Assembly (NCBI GenBank): GCA_037043015.1
Contig: CM073322.1
Location: 24,332,364-24,396,363 of the forward strand
Reading direction: 5' to 3'
DNA length: 64,000 bases
DNA from: Bryum argenteum
Taxonomy: Eukaryota > Streptophyta > Bryopsida > Bryales > Bryaceae
The notes beneath the pieces are model-generated. The model searched no databases. It had not been told where the DNA came from and was given only the letters and a program-made list of their open reading frames with translations. Shown here piece by piece: positions 1-12,312 of the stretch. Position numbers and translations under genes: made by a program. Every line of letters begins with the position of its first letter. The first letter of the stretch is position 1.

Positions 1-1215
1 AAGTATTGTGTAAATTCTGGGACATAGAATTTGGATCTGATTGCTAACCTTGAGCTTTGAATCGATCTCCAGTCAATTGCTATGTGCGACTTCTACATCA
101 CCAGCTGCTATGAGCATGCGCAAATTGTTCACGATTCCCGCTATCATGCTTGGAATGTTGCTTCATCCTAGGCCAATATTATCGGCAATCTAACTTACAG
201 TGCCGGAGCCTTTATCTGGAGTCACGAAGCCGTGTTATATGCGAAGGTCGCCTATGTCGCAGCAGGCGCTGCTTGCCGTCCAAATGTGGTGAATACACAC
301 AGTCATCGAAAGACAAGGTCAGTTCCTCTTAAATCGGATGTGCATAAAATGAGGCCATAATCTATATATATATAGTCTTCTGGTTGTCAGGCGAGTTGTT
401 TGGATCAGTAAAGATTACATGCATTGATTACCAGAGTTCCATGCGTTAATGCAGAGTATATCTGGACCTCATCTGAAAACATAGTCAGACGTCCTTAATG
501 CGGATTGAGATGCTGTACACAAGGCTCCTCGATGATTTGTGAAACTAAAGCCTCCTCGATGAGATCTGGTCTGATGATCGATGATCTGAATATCTGACTA
601 TATACATGAAAATAAATCATGATGGGTCAGCGCTCTCGCGAGACAAGCGCCGGAAGTAACGCCCCGCTGTCGCCGACTGTGTCGGCTAGTTAGTGTCGGC
701 AAGTTTTTGTAGGTCGTTGTTATCCGGTCTCTGGATCGAGTCCGTCCTTTGTTGGTCCTTGGGTCTGTGGATCAAATCCGTATGTCGGCAGTGCTTGGGT
801 CGGTGTGCACGGGCCGGGTGCTTGGTCCTTCGATCTTTTGTGAAACTTTCTTTAACATTCAAAGAACAATTGAGTTATGAACGAACATATAAGAAGCTCG
901 CATCCATTTTGAGTCTCAAGATTAATTATAAGACAAAGATATGACAATACCATAGACTGCTCGTGCACCATTCAGACACCTAGAGATGACATTTCTGGTA
1001 AATCCCTTTCCGGGTTGATTATAGTAAACAATTACCATAAAACTTGCACTGCGAAGAGTCGACTGAATCCAGCTGCTCGAAATGCATTGTGTCCTAAGCC
1101 AAACCTGGTACTTGTGATCTTTGAGTCTCTCCTACGAGGCCAGAAAGGGGCGCACGTAAAAGCTGCTGTCTAGGCGCCCTTAACGTATCCTCTGTAAGAT
1201 AAGCAGATAAAAGTG
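1..1215. other. Left-edge region without a recognised gene
   Basis: Short open frames occur on the plus strand near 150-330 and 690-945, but none shows a recognisable domain, a transit peptide or convincing splice sites. The stretch at about 610-830 is locally GC-richer than its surroundings. The first 350 bases could be the tail of a gene lying outside the window, but I cannot identify it. Confidence 0.4.
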
Positions 1216-3267
1216 TCAAATTTCTGGCTTCATGGAGTCCCTACTCTGTAATTTCAGATCGTCATAATACGTACGAGCTCGCCCCAGTGCCATGAGCGGA
1301 AAGTAGTGTTGGTACATGTGGTACCGCAGCATGTACCCGCGGCTCAGCTCTGTGCCTTGCTGCAGCTTGGACCGAGACGTGCGAAGATCTATGCGCGATC
1401 CGTGCGCATACCCTGGAAAGCCTGTGCCGGTGAAGTACCCACCATCACTCCATGACCCAGCGCCAGTTTGCGTCCGACCGAAATACGCCACGCCCTTGCG
1501 GATCGCGTCGCCGTATTGCTGCTGGTCGCCCGCGGCTATCAACCCCATCAGCGCCCACCCTGTTTGGGAGGCAGTACTTGGACCCACACCCCGCAACGCG
1601 ATGTCCATGTAAGACGCGCATGTCTCTCCCCACCCTCCGTCTTCGTTCTGATGAGCAACCAGCCAGCTGCACGCCTTTTGCACGTACGCGGACCCCATGT
1701 TCTCCCCTACAGCCTCCAGCGCCGGCAGCACGGCTCCAACGCCGTAGACGTGGTTGACGCCCCATCGGCCGAACCAGCTTCCGTCGTCCTCCTGCTCGGC
1801 ACGTAGGTATCGCACGGCGTTCTTCACCAGCGGGTCCTTCATCGTCTTCCCCATGCACCCAAGCGCTTCCACGACGTGCGCCGTGACATCCACGGACGGC
1901 GGGTCCAGGACTTCGCCGTAGTCGCAGAACGGTATTGACGTGACGATGGTGGACGTGTTGTCCTTGTCGTACGCTCCCCAGCCGCCATTTCGGGACACCA
2001 TGGCCGTGACCCAGCCAAGAGCGCGCCCCAGAGCTTCTTTCAACCTTCCCTGCGAGTCCGGGTAGCCGCGCGACAGGGTGCGCGTCAGAACCATCATGAC
2101 CACCACTGTGTCGTCCACGTCCGGGTAGAGCTCATTGTGGTAGTCAAAGTACCAGCCACCTGGTTGTATGCTGGCTGGCTGCCCAAGAGCCCAGTCGCCA
2201 CGCTTTCGGACTTGCTTGGAAAGAATGTAGTCGATTGAGCGTGCGAATCGGGGGTCACGGACGTCCACTCCGCAGTCCAGCAGCGCCACCTGCATGAGGG
2301 CCGTGTCCCACGTTGGTGACGTCGATGGAGTAATGATGCTCAACCCGGAGTCTGTCCGCATAGCCCAGCCTTCGGAGTCAAAAGCACGAAGTGCTTTCTG
2401 CAGGATGGGATGCTCTAGTCCGTAACCCTCCGCCCGCAATGCGATGATGACGTAGAGCCAACCAGGTACAAATGGCCAGGATCCATCGGCTTCCTGCCGC
2501 TTCAATGTCCAGTTTATGCAGCAGTCGATGGCTGTCGCACGGCCGGGCTTGAAAGGACAGTAATTGCCATACCACCGCAGCATTGTGTCCAAGTGCCTAA
2601 AAACTCGGCCTAACATGGTGCCCGGTGCCGTAGTACTTGTTGCACGCGCTTGTTTGGTTGGAACTGGGTGAATCTCATGGCATGCACAGTCAGGTTTTAG
2701 AGGACGAGTCACGCGGCGCGCGGAAATGACTAGCAAAGGCACAATGGTGATGCGCGCCCAGGAGCTGAAATGGTAGAGGCTGATGGGTGCCCAATGTGGC
2801 AGGAAAATGAGCTCTGGAGGCAGGCAGGGAACGTCGTCCCATGACCACTCGCCCACCATTGCGAGCCACAGCTTGGTGAAGACGCGACACTGGTTCGAGA
2901 TCCCGCCGTGCGCCATAATCCAGTCTCGCGCCGCCACCATGACAGGCTCACTGGCGCGAGCGCCGTGCGCTTTCAAGGCCACATAACACTCGATTGTTGT
3001 GTTGATGTCTCCCGCGGAAGCGTGATTGTAAACGTCCCAGGAGCCGTCGGGTCGCTGCTTGGAGCGGATGCAGTGCAGGATGGCCTCCGTTTTGGGGTCG
3101 TCTTTGACGCCTATCACATGCAGCATTAGAAGCCAGAGCGCTTCCATGCAACAGTTGGACTCTAAGGGCGCCACCCACAGGCCGCGGTCACGCTGGTGGC
3201 GGAAACTCCAATCCACACCATTCTGGATGAGTCGGTCGAGCTCCGTTACACCGATTGCACTCGCCAT
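1216..3267 (-). CDS. SHC: Squalene-hopene cyclase, bacterial type, intronless
   Basis: This 683-residue protein should cyclise squalene to hopene-type triterpenes at a membrane surface. The proton-donating motif DVDD is at residues 383-386 in the context YPDVDDTV, close to its position in bacterial cyclases. The upstream SPTWDTALMQ segment lines the active site. Several QW-type repeats are visible (QEADGSW, QEDDGSWFGRWG, NEDGGWGET), and the C-terminus carries the family signature YFPLMALGR. Length matches the family (about 630-720). Translation starts at MASAIGVTELDRLI, and the next residues already align with the cyclase N-terminus. The whole 2 kb reading frame lacks introns and is clearly GC-richer than its flanks. 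Intronless SHC genes are known from ferns and mosses and are generally viewed as bacterial in origin. Plant oxidosqualene cyclases are the alternative, but they use DCTAE rather than DVDD, so SHC is well supported. Confidence 0.95.
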   Translation of the reverse strand: MASAIGVTELDRLIQNGVDWSFRHQRDRGLWVAPLESNCCMEALWLLMLHVIGVKDDPKTEAILHCIRSKQRPDGSWDVYNHASAGDINTTIECYVALKAHGARASEPVMVAARDWIMAHGGISNQCRVFTKLWLAMVGEWSWDDVPCLPPELIFLPHWAPISLYHFSSWARITIVPLLVISARRVTRPLKPDCACHEIHPVPTKQARATSTTAPGTMLGRVFRHLDTMLRWYGNYCPFKPGRATAIDCCINWTLKRQEADGSWPFVPGWLYVIIALRAEGYGLEHPILQKALRAFDSEGWAMRTDSGLSIITPSTSPTWDTALMQVALLDCGVDVRDPRFARSIDYILSKQVRKRGDWALGQPASIQPGGWYFDYHNELYPDVDDTVVVMMVLTRTLSRGYPDSQGRLKEALGRALGWVTAMVSRNGGWGAYDKDNTSTIVTSIPFCDYGEVLDPPSVDVTAHVVEALGCMGKTMKDPLVKNAVRYLRAEQEDDGSWFGRWGVNHVYGVGAVLPALEAVGENMGSAYVQKACSWLVAHQNEDGGWGETCASYMDIALRGVGPSTASQTGWALMGLIAAGDQQQYGDAIRKGVAYFGRTQTGAGSWSDGGYFTGTGFPGYAHGSRIDLRTSRSKLQQGTELSRGYMLRYHMYQHYFPLMALGRARTYYDDLKLQSRDSMKPEI

Positions 3268-5145
3268 GCATACAGTCAGGAGTCAATACAGAGCCACATG
3301 AACAGATAAAAGTTGTGGAGCGTGGAGAGGTTGACTGTCTGTAAGTCAGTTTGTCAAGTGAGTGAGATCTCGACCGACCGACGTGGTACTTATGCATTCA
3401 TGCATTCCTGCTTCGATCATTCATTACCGAACATGCTGAAATGAGTTGTTACAGAGTTCAATGATGATCTTGAGCCCAAACTTGTCGAGTGAAGTTTTGT
3501 ACACTTAATTTTGTCTGATAAGGGCTAGCATTCTTCACGTCTAATTTGGGTGGTAAGAATTGCACATCCATATAGTGTAGTGTGAATGGAGAAATCGGTG
3601 TTCGGTTTTCAAACATGGACATGTTTTAGCATTGCAACCCAACCCTGTTTTACATTCTCATGATCTCAAGATGGAATCCAACAAGTTTTTAGTTGGAAGG
3701 TTTCGAATTGAGTAATTTTGGTATTGGATTTGTAATAGTGTTTCCATTCTGTACAAGTTCTTTATTACAACGCAATCCTAGAGACCAGATTCTAAGCTAC
3801 AGGTAGTGGCATCATTTTATTCATCATCTCACGCATCATTTTATTGTGATAATTTTCTAGAAAGCCAAAAATTCAATCAATGAGTGTAGACCGATTTGAA
3901 CATTACAACAGGAACTGATGCAGCCGCTTCGATTATTTTTGAGAAAACCAAAATGGACTCATGATCACTTTGTTTTGTGACAGCTGAATTCCTATAACTC
4001 ATGATCACTGAAGAGTGAGGACTTAGAAACGCTTGGAGAGTGGGGTGCATTTTCACAGGCCAGTTGATGTCATTCTCTATGATTGAATGACATCAACTTG
4101 ATGATATCATTGATTTGGATGTCGATGAGTGGGTCACAATCCAAACCTGTTCAGGTGGGATTGAGAGATCACGAACGAGAGAGACGAGAAGCCACTAATA
4201 TCTGTTGCCGCAACTCCGGCTTCTGAGTTCATCATAAAAGGTTCATTACGATTCACATAAAAGTTGTTTCGTCTTTGACAGCAGTCAATCGATGTACCGT
4301 TTTGGCTTCTGATTCCATGCATACTTCGTGTGAAAAGCTCCGCCACGCACCAATAATGCTGTGAAGTTGAATGATCACTACTTGAAGACCCATGTTCAAA
4401 CATATTTGAATAACATCTTGCCAAAAATGTTGTTCCAACCGCCCCAGCATTGAATGTTGTTTCAACCTCTAGCGCCAAACAACACTTGAGGAGTTAGAAC
4501 AATATCTTCCTCTCTCATTATGTTGTTTCAACCATGGCATGTTGTTTCAACCCAAGCATTTAGTGGAGTTTCAATCTGTACATGTGGGATCGATACCAAA
4601 AGTATGCATATTGATGAATATAACTATGACATAGTTGACAACTAACCAATTTACCAACGAAATATACCAATTTACGAACTAACCAATTTACCAACCAAAA
4701 TATGTTTTTATAATTATATTTATAGTGAATAAAAACGTATATCATGATTAGATAAATTTATTATGTTGACAATAGATAAATTTATTATTTTAAGTAGAAA
4801 TATACCCTAAAACCGTGGGTCATGGTTGTACCTATAACTGTGGAAGTAGACAAATTTTGTAGAAATAAAATAAGATAACTGATTGTAATGATTGTAATAA
4901 TTTGCTAAATGCTTCATTTTACAGATCCACTCACCTCATATGTAGTACCTAAAACCGTGGAAATACAAGGATAATGTAGGAGACAAGTGACATACTTGCT
5001 ATGTCAATATTAAAGAGAATATTACATACTCATACTTATAATCTAAGCATTTAGTTGCTAAGTGTATAAGAGGTAAGGCTATGACTCTAAGGCTATAGCT
5101 GCAATACAAGAAATAAGGCTACAATTTCAAGCCTATGAAATAAAT
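3268..5145. other. Intergenic AT-rich region upstream of SHC
   Basis: No gene is seen. It should contain the SHC promoter just above 3267. About 3600-3770 resembles a dispersed repeat also present near 21030-21220, sharing phrases about a fixed ATTGCAA run and TTTTTAGTTGG. Short direct repeats built on CCAATTTAC lie at 4640-4700. Confidence 0.5.
4062..4098. repeat. Perfect 14-bp hairpin
   Basis: AGTTGATGTCATTC at 4062-4075 is followed by a 9-base loop and then its exact reverse complement at 4085-4098. The stem is perfect. The loop and surroundings suggest no gene. It could be the end of a foldback element or a chance palindrome. Confidence 0.6.
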
Positions 5146-6675
5146 CTAAATATTCTCTATGATGATTTGGGCGCGTAGAAAGAGTTGCTTCACTTCGTTG
5201 AAACTCAAGCTTGGGTAGTGGATGAATGTGTCATCCTCACAATTCATCTTGCAGAAATAGCGAAAAATGTAATAAATATGTTTACAATTAACATATTGCC
5301 CACGTTTTCCAATCGATGACACAACCATGTTTTGGAAATCTGGACACGTACACTCTGGGAAGTGGTTGATAGAGATTCGATAAACCTTTCTGTTTGGATC
5401 TGATCCAGATTCCAACGAGATTATTGCACCAAGACCTGGAAATGGAAGAAGTGTCACACTTGTGATGGTACCTTTGATGTTGCGTGCGCTTTCCCTTGTT
5501 GTTCGGTGTTCGGCGATTGGAGCGCGTCCGTTGCGGCGAATGGACTTACTATTCCGAGTTGTTGGAAAAATGTCCGGATTTACCGGGCTTGGATGATTAA
5601 AGACATGTGCGTCAACACAGTTGGCCAATGAGAACATACGTCGAGGTCACATCTCTTTATGATCTTGAAGTGTAAACCCTGCCTCTTGTAGAAGAAGAGT
5701 TTCATGGCGCGTCAAGTGAGTGCCACTCAAAACAGGCCATACTTCCGGAACATGAGGCCAATCTAGAACCCAAGGTCGTTTGCTACCCTTTACACAACGC
5801 TCAATATCGTCTGGACAGAACCAGAAATCGGTAACAATCTCCTTGTTTCCACCGTACTGAGTTTTTCTACCTTTGTATGTTGGTGCAGGGGTTCCCTTTG
5901 AACCCTTTGCAATACGAGCACTACACTTAATATTTGTCGCTGCTTGTTGGGCATGACATTTACAGTTCGATTTGTGAGAGATCCTAGCTATATGCCACTG
6001 TGACACATCACAATCAGACTCTAATGCTGTCGTCACATGAGGATTATCTTCGTGTGTTGTAAGAAGTGTAGACCCTTCTCTAAATTCTCTATGAAATACT
6101 GCAGACCTAGTTTGTATCCGGGGTTGTGAAAAGTTTACCTTGTCAGGTCTATGTCAGTCTCCATCATCACCGGGCGGAAGATCTAGTTTCCTTTTTGTGC
6201 TACCAAAGATTTCTTCCCTCCAAATGAGGAACCCAGTATTGGCAACCTCGGACCGGAAGTTGGCCAACTGCTTGGCAATTTTTTTGGTTACGAGCGTGTT
6301 CTTCTGCGTAAACTTTAGTTCCTCGCTTCGATGGACCCGTCACTGGCGATTGCCCTTCTTCCTGTACGCCCCAGTAGTTGGTCATTTGCATTCATCGCTG
6401 GATCATATCGTCACAAGTGGCCACATAGAGGTCATTGCCACGATTCCCTGACTATTGCAACCACTTGTTGTGAACAGTTTCTGACAAGTTACAGGAGGGC
6501 ATGTCTGCCAATTCTTCAAGGCTACGTCCCTGCATCAACACATACACAAAAATTTAACATAAATATTGCATATCACTGTATATATATGCAATTATGCAAC
6601 CATATGAATATCTAAACAGAAGATGAAGATTGTACCATTTGCATAAAGCCTCCCCATTGACGGTAACGAAAGTGC
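5146..6675 (-). pseudogene. SWIM zinc-finger transposase, 3' part (split by LTR element)
   Basis: This is the downstream portion of the protein that begins at 14775. Read on the minus strand from 6675, it continues an exon interrupted by the LTR retrotransposon and passes a GT-AG intron (about 6532-6634). It then reaches a segment with the phrases SLEELADMPSCNLSETVHNK and DLYVATCDDMI. The last segment (5146-5637) carries a SWIM-type zinc motif, CTCPDFQ followed by NCKH, that is CxC...CxH. Such SWIM fingers sit near the C-terminus of MULE/FAR1-like and some Zisupton-type transposases. In-frame stops near 6440 and 6385 and a frame change near 5640 show that it is decayed. The exact superfamily cannot be fixed by eye. 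Confidence 0.7.
6671..6675. repeat. Target-site duplication, left copy (AGTGC)
   Basis: AGTGC directly precedes the 5' LTR and recurs directly after the 3' LTR at 12792-12796. A 5-bp duplication is normal for Ty3/gypsy integrases. Removing the element plus one copy restores the open reading frame of the host transposase exon. Confidence 0.85.
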
Positions 6676-6693
6676 TGTCACGGACATACACAA

Positions 6694-6954
6694 GAAGTTT
6701 CTAGAAGGTTCTTCTAAAATATTCTCTGAAGATTCCCTAAAAGATTCCTCGAAGATTCCTTGAAGATTCCTTGTGTCACGGCCACGTACTAGGTAGACAA
6801 CTTAGGAAGGTTCTAGAAGGTTTTAGAAGCTTCCGGAAACTTCTGGAAGTTCCTGGAAGTCTCTGGAAGTTTTTGGAAGGTCCTTGAAGTTTCCGGAAGG
6901 CCCTGGAAGCTTCTGGAAGGTCTTGGAAGTTCTTGGAAGGTCCTAGAAGGTCCT
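6694..6954 (+). promoter_or_regulatory. Heat-shock-element array in the LTR U3
   Basis: A perfect GAAnnTTCnnGAAnnTTC tetramer lies at 6694-6711, and looser GAAGATTC units follow to about 6770. From 6805 to 6954 there are 15 head-to-tail units of exactly 10 bp with consensus GGAAGGTTCT. GAA is conserved in all 15, and TTC is exact in five. Units 3-5 form a perfect five-module element (GAA-TTC-GAA-TTC-GAA with 2-bp spacing), and further perfect trimers occur at units 1-2, 9-10 and 11-12. This is the binding pattern of trimeric heat-shock factors. A TATA box follows 37 bp downstream. Factor binding and heat induction are inferred, not shown. Confidence 0.75.
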
Positions 6955-6991
6955 AGGTTGAGGAAGGTTAAGAAACCTTCTTCTTAGCTAG

Positions 6992-7000
6992 TATATATAG
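6992..7000 (+). promoter_or_regulatory. TATA box of the 5' LTR
   Basis: TATATATAG lies 37 bp after the last heat-shock unit and is repeated at the same place in the 3' LTR (near 12626). It should position LTR transcription start about 25-30 bp downstream. Confidence 0.65.
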
Positions 7001-10000
7001 GAGTCGAGGCCGGGCAACCTCGGTCTCGACAACAACGCATCTTGGAGCTCTAGCTCATCTCTCTTGTTGTTGTTCGTGTACTCTTCTTGTTAATTCAAGC
7101 TCCCGTCGATTCTTGTTAGTTTCCACATATTCTTATCATCTCTGTTTCCGTGTCCCCCGATGATTTTGTCGAGACTACCTTCTCACAAATATCGAGTTAG
7201 TCCTTTCTTGTTAGAGAGTGGATTACCCCTCTTCTCGAAGGTGTGCTAGTGCTTTAGAGGTTGCGGATTACCCTCCTCTAAACCAATATTGTTCTCTTGT
7301 CAAATTTTTCTTTTCTTTCGTAGATTTAGTCAAAGAACAAGACGTTAGTATGGCTGAAAATTTGGAATCCAAATTGGACGCCATCACGAGTCTTCTTCTT
7401 TGCATTATCACATGTAGACAAGCGGAGATAGAAGGAGCCATGGCAAGACTTCACAATGACGGAAAGCATCCGGGGATAACATCATCCGCGATTCACCATG
7501 CTCAAACAACTACACCGGAGGAGGCGACTACACCTTTGGTTCAACAAAACCCACCGATTCAAGAACGAAGGAGCCTAGAGTTAGTCTTCCCGACAAGTTC
7601 GACGGAACGCGTTCCAAGTTTCGAGGTTTTGTCAACCAAATCAAGTTGATAACGATTTCTGGCGGCTGACGATATCCGACGGAGGAGCGCGTGTTGGACT
7701 TGTTGGAACTATAACTACGAGCGCGAGCTTTGTCGTGGTTTGCCCCTTGTTCGAAAACGATCGCCAATTCGAGCAACTTTGAGACGTTCTTGGAGGCATT
7801 TGCGAAGCGTTTGGCGGACACGACAAGGTCCGATGGGCTACAACAAAGATCCGATCGCTCACGACAAGGAATGCGCTCTGCGTCGATCACGATCGGATTT
7901 TAGACAAGCGGCTAGTGACATCAATCTGGGCGGAAGCGTTGGTGAGTCGGTTTTATTGGGGTTTGAGGATGATGTGAAGGACCTACTTTTATCTCTTCCC
8001 GATCCGCAAACGCTCAACGGCCAATAGCCAAGCTATAAAGTGCGACAACCGTTTATTCCAAAGCGTCGTCAAGACCAAATACGCCCAAAATACCAAACGA
8101 GTCGCTACACCACGAGTATGTTGGCAAACAATTTGAGTTCTCATTCGGAGCGCGGCCACGCAAATCGACGCGCGCGCGTGTCGTAGCTCTTACTCCGTAA
8201 GAGAAGAAACGGCGTATGGAAGAAGGACTGTTTGTGCTGCGGAGAAAGAAGGCCACAAGGTTGGAAATTGCCCCAAGAAGCGAACCGGCGCATTGTTAAG
8301 ACTAGGAGTGCGGTGATCCCGAAAACGACGATCTTGCATTCTGATGGGAACCATGCGGTTTGGACGATTCAATGCCACAACAACAATCGTGCCTCCTCTT
8401 TCTCTGTCCAACCCGCCCGTTGTTTTACAATTCCTTGTCTCTTGGTCCTCAAAAACACAAAACTTTAGCTCTATTAAATTCGGGAGCATCTACTTGTTTT
8501 TAGATGAAGAATTTCTTAAGCGCCACAAGATTCGTCTAGTATGATGTGTCCAAACCTTGTTTATGTAGAGGTGATAGATGGACGACTTTTATTGTCTGGC
8601 GATGTCACCTGCGAATCGCACCTATAGAGGTGGCGTTTAAGGACCATAGTAGTTACGTCGTTTTTAATGTCATTAAACCCCGTCAAACCCCTCGTCATCC
8701 TAGGTCTCTCTTGGTTAAAACAACATAACCCTACCATGATTGGAAGTTGCGGAAAATGATTTTTTCCAAAGAACATTCCAAGAGCCAACCTAAGAGACAT
8801 CCCAAGATAGGAAACCATTGTTTATTGGAGCAAGGGCGTTAAATACGATCATCCAAAGAAGAAGACTTTTTGTCATCTATGCAAATTTCAACTAAAGACG
8901 AGAAGAAGAGTTCGACGGCAAAGATACCTGAAATACAATACAAGATTTTTGAGGACGTATTTGGAAGAAGAACGCGGACATACTACCGGAAGATCGGCCA
9001 TACGACCGCGCCATAGACTCGCAAGAAGAAAGACAACCGCCTTTTGGCCCAATCTACAATCTCTCTCAAACGGAGTTAAGGGAGCTGAAAAGATATCGAC
9101 GAGTATCTAGCGAAGAACTTCATTCGTCATTCAAAGTCGCCACCAAAGACCGATCTTGTTTGTAAAGAAGAAGGATGATGGCTCCTTACGAATGTGCGTG
9201 GACTATCGAGCCTCAACAAGGTAACTAAGAAAAATCGTTATCCGTTACCCTCGATTTCTTGTCTCTTGGAGCGGCTCGGGCGTGCAAAGATCTTTACAAA
9301 ATTGATCCGAAGGGAGCTTACAACCTCGTGCGGATCGAGGAAGGAGACGAGTGGAAGACAAATGTTCCGTCTGGGTATGGCCATTTTGAATATAATGTCA
9401 CGCCTTTTGGCCTTACTAACGCTTTCATTTTTTTCAACACATGATGAATGACATCTTTCGGGAGCACTTGACGACTTTGTTGTCATCTATCTGCATTTAC
9501 ATCCCGATATTTTCCAAAACGGAAGAAGAAGACGAGAAGCGCGTTCGTTTGGTCCTCGAGAAACTACGAACGGGACTCTACGCCAAGTTGGAGAAGTGCC
9601 TATTCCACCAAACCGAGATGGAGTTTTTAGGGTTCATTGCAACTACTGAGGCGGCTTGAAGATGGACCCTAAGAAGGTGGAAAGCGTTTGTATGGGGAGG
9701 TTCGAAGACGGTTAGAGACGTCAATGTTTTCTTGGATTTGCTAACTTCTATCGAATCTTCATCAAGAATTATTCTCGAGTCGTTTCTCCACTCACTCGGT
9801 TGACTTGTAAGGACAAGCTCGAATGGGGACCTCAAGCGAAAAGCGTTCCAAGACCTCAAGATGGCATTTATCACAACTCCAATCTTGGTACATCCCGACT
9901 TTACAAAGGCCTTCTATTTGGAGACCGATGCTTGATTTTCTTTGGGAGCCGTCTTTCGCGAGATGGACGTGGACGGAAGCTTCATCCAGGTGGCGTTCTA

Positions 10001-12312
10001 TTCTCGAAAGTTTTCTCTAAATCAATTATGAAATCCACGATAAGGAACTTCTTGCGAAGCGGCAGACATCCAGTGACCGTATCTGCGGATCACAAGAATT
10101 TGGAGTCTTTTATGTCGGCTCGAGTCTTGAATCGACGCTGCTTTCGGTGGAATATGTCGTTGTCGCGATTTGACTTTGTTATTACTATCGGTGCAGGAAG
10201 CAACAAGGACTATCCGATCCTTATCGAGGAGATCGTATCTGGCGCCTAAGGCTGGAGAAGCGGCGTTGATCAACAATGCACTCATTCATTGGCTTAACCG
10301 GAGCATTTTAGAATTTGCGCTCTTTATCATAAATGCCAATTGATCGGACTTCCTTAACCGTGATACGCATCTTGCGATAATTGAAGATTACAGCAAGCTC
10401 GAGATCAAAAGCGTCTTGATAATGACAAGTTGAGTGGAGGAGATCTTTTGTACTTTGAAGAAGCGATCAGTATATTCCTAAGGGACGAACACGACTTAGT
10501 CCTCCAATCACGCCATGACTTTCCAAATTGCGGGGACATTTTGGATACAACAAGACATTGGAGCTTATTTCGCGAGACTTCGGTGGCCCCAAATGTGGAA
10601 GGATGTGAAGGAGTTTGTTCTCTCTTGTGATATTTGTTGAAGTCGAAGAACCCTCGGCATCGCTTCTATGGACTTTGCGGCCATTGTCTATCCCGCATCG
10701 ACCGTGGTCTTGATTTCCGTGGATTTCATTCTGGACCTGCCGCCTTCAAACTCGTTTGACAAAGATCTTTGTTGTGGTAGATCGGTGACGAAGATGGCGC
10801 ATTTTGTTCGCTTCGCAAGAAGACATCGTCGGCGAAGATCTGACAAAGACTCTTTTCTTGATAATGTATATCGTTATCACGGCTTGCCGAGATGATATTG
10901 TGTCGGATCGCGGAACCCGATTCGTCTCCAAGTTAAAAATCTCTATTTGAGATATTGAAGGTGGATATCGAAGCTTTCTTCGGCATTTCATCCTCAAACC
11001 GACGGACGAGACGGAACGGGTGAATCAGTATTGGAAGCGATATCTACGTTGCACCATCAACTATCGCCAGAAGACGATTGGATCGAGTATCTACCGCTTG
11101 CCGAGTTCGCCTACAACAACACTATTCATTCATGCGTCGACCCAACAAACACCATTCTTTGCCAACTACGGATACCACCCGAAGCTTGATTTATGGAATT
11201 CAGCCACAATAACAACCCAAAGAAAAAGATTTTGCGAAGCGCCTATCGGAACTTCAAGCAACGCCGAGACTTCAATTGCAAAATAAAGAGAGTTGTACAA
11301 GGCGTCCGCAGATAAATTTCGAATGAGCACCTACTTTCAAGATCGGAGATAAAGTATGGTCGCTTGACGGAATATCAAGACCAAGCGGCCGTGTGATAAG
11401 TTGGACTATCGAAGATTGGGACCATTTGCCATCCGTAAACAAATCAATCCAGCCGGCGTATCGGTTGGAGTTACTAAGCTACTACTATGAAGGTACATCC
11501 AGTCTTCCACGTGTCTTTATTGGAACCTTATCGAGTCGACTTTTCCTAAGAGTGCGAGGGCCGCCACCTAAGATCGAAATTGAGAACCACGAGGAATATG
11601 AGGTGGATAAGGTGACCGGATTCACTTTGCAGAAGAAGGAAAACTTGGAGTATTTTGTGCGTTGGAGCGGATACGACATCAATGAAAGAACGTGGGAACA
11701 TGCCGAAAATCTTTTAAATGCGCCGGGAAAAGGTGAAATTTCATCAACGATATCCTCATAAACCTAAGTCTTTCCGACGATAACTTCTCTCGACGCTTGC
11801 CTACTCGGGAGAATAAAAGGGGAGAGTGAACACAACCTTGATTCACATTTGATTTACATATTTTGTTCTAGATAGAATTTCTCTATAGTCATAGTTTGGT
11901 TTTTAGTCATGGATAGTCAAGAGATAGATAGCATACCAGGTTATGCCATCTCAACCAACCAACTCTCGGCGCGACGACCCTGCAGATGAAGAACCGCCTA
12001 CGCCACGACGCCGACGGAGGATTCCGAGCAATCGATCGGCGGTGATTGTATTTGAGGTCGAGCCCGCTTTTCAATGGTGCGCGGAAGGTGTGTTTGCGGG
12101 ACAATTCCATAACGAAGATACGTTGTTCACGCCGTCGAGAAGTGGAAGGCGTCGGCCACTATCGTTGGCTTCAAGGACCGATGAACCACTTGCCTCGTGA
12201 ACAACAATTGGAGTTTATTGCGGATGTCATGCGGCAGATTTTCATTTTCTGCGTTGGTATTGACTAACAACAACGTTAACTTCTGGAGACCTCGAAGCTA
12301 GAAGGGAGGTGA

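Larger units (their letters stand above)
6676..7159 (+). repeat. 5' LTR of the chromovirus
   Basis: It starts TGTCACGGACATAC. It carries a long heat-shock-element array in U3, then a TATA box (TATATATAG at 6992) and a presumed R/U5 region. Its end is placed at about 7159 by alignment with the tail of the 3' LTR. It differs from the 3' LTR by scattered substitutions and several 1-3 base indels. Confidence 0.9.

Noticed and set aside
1445-3178. Several open frames of 65-137 codons on both strands inside the cyclase gene
   Set aside because: They are shadows of the GC-rich cyclase frame; none has a domain.
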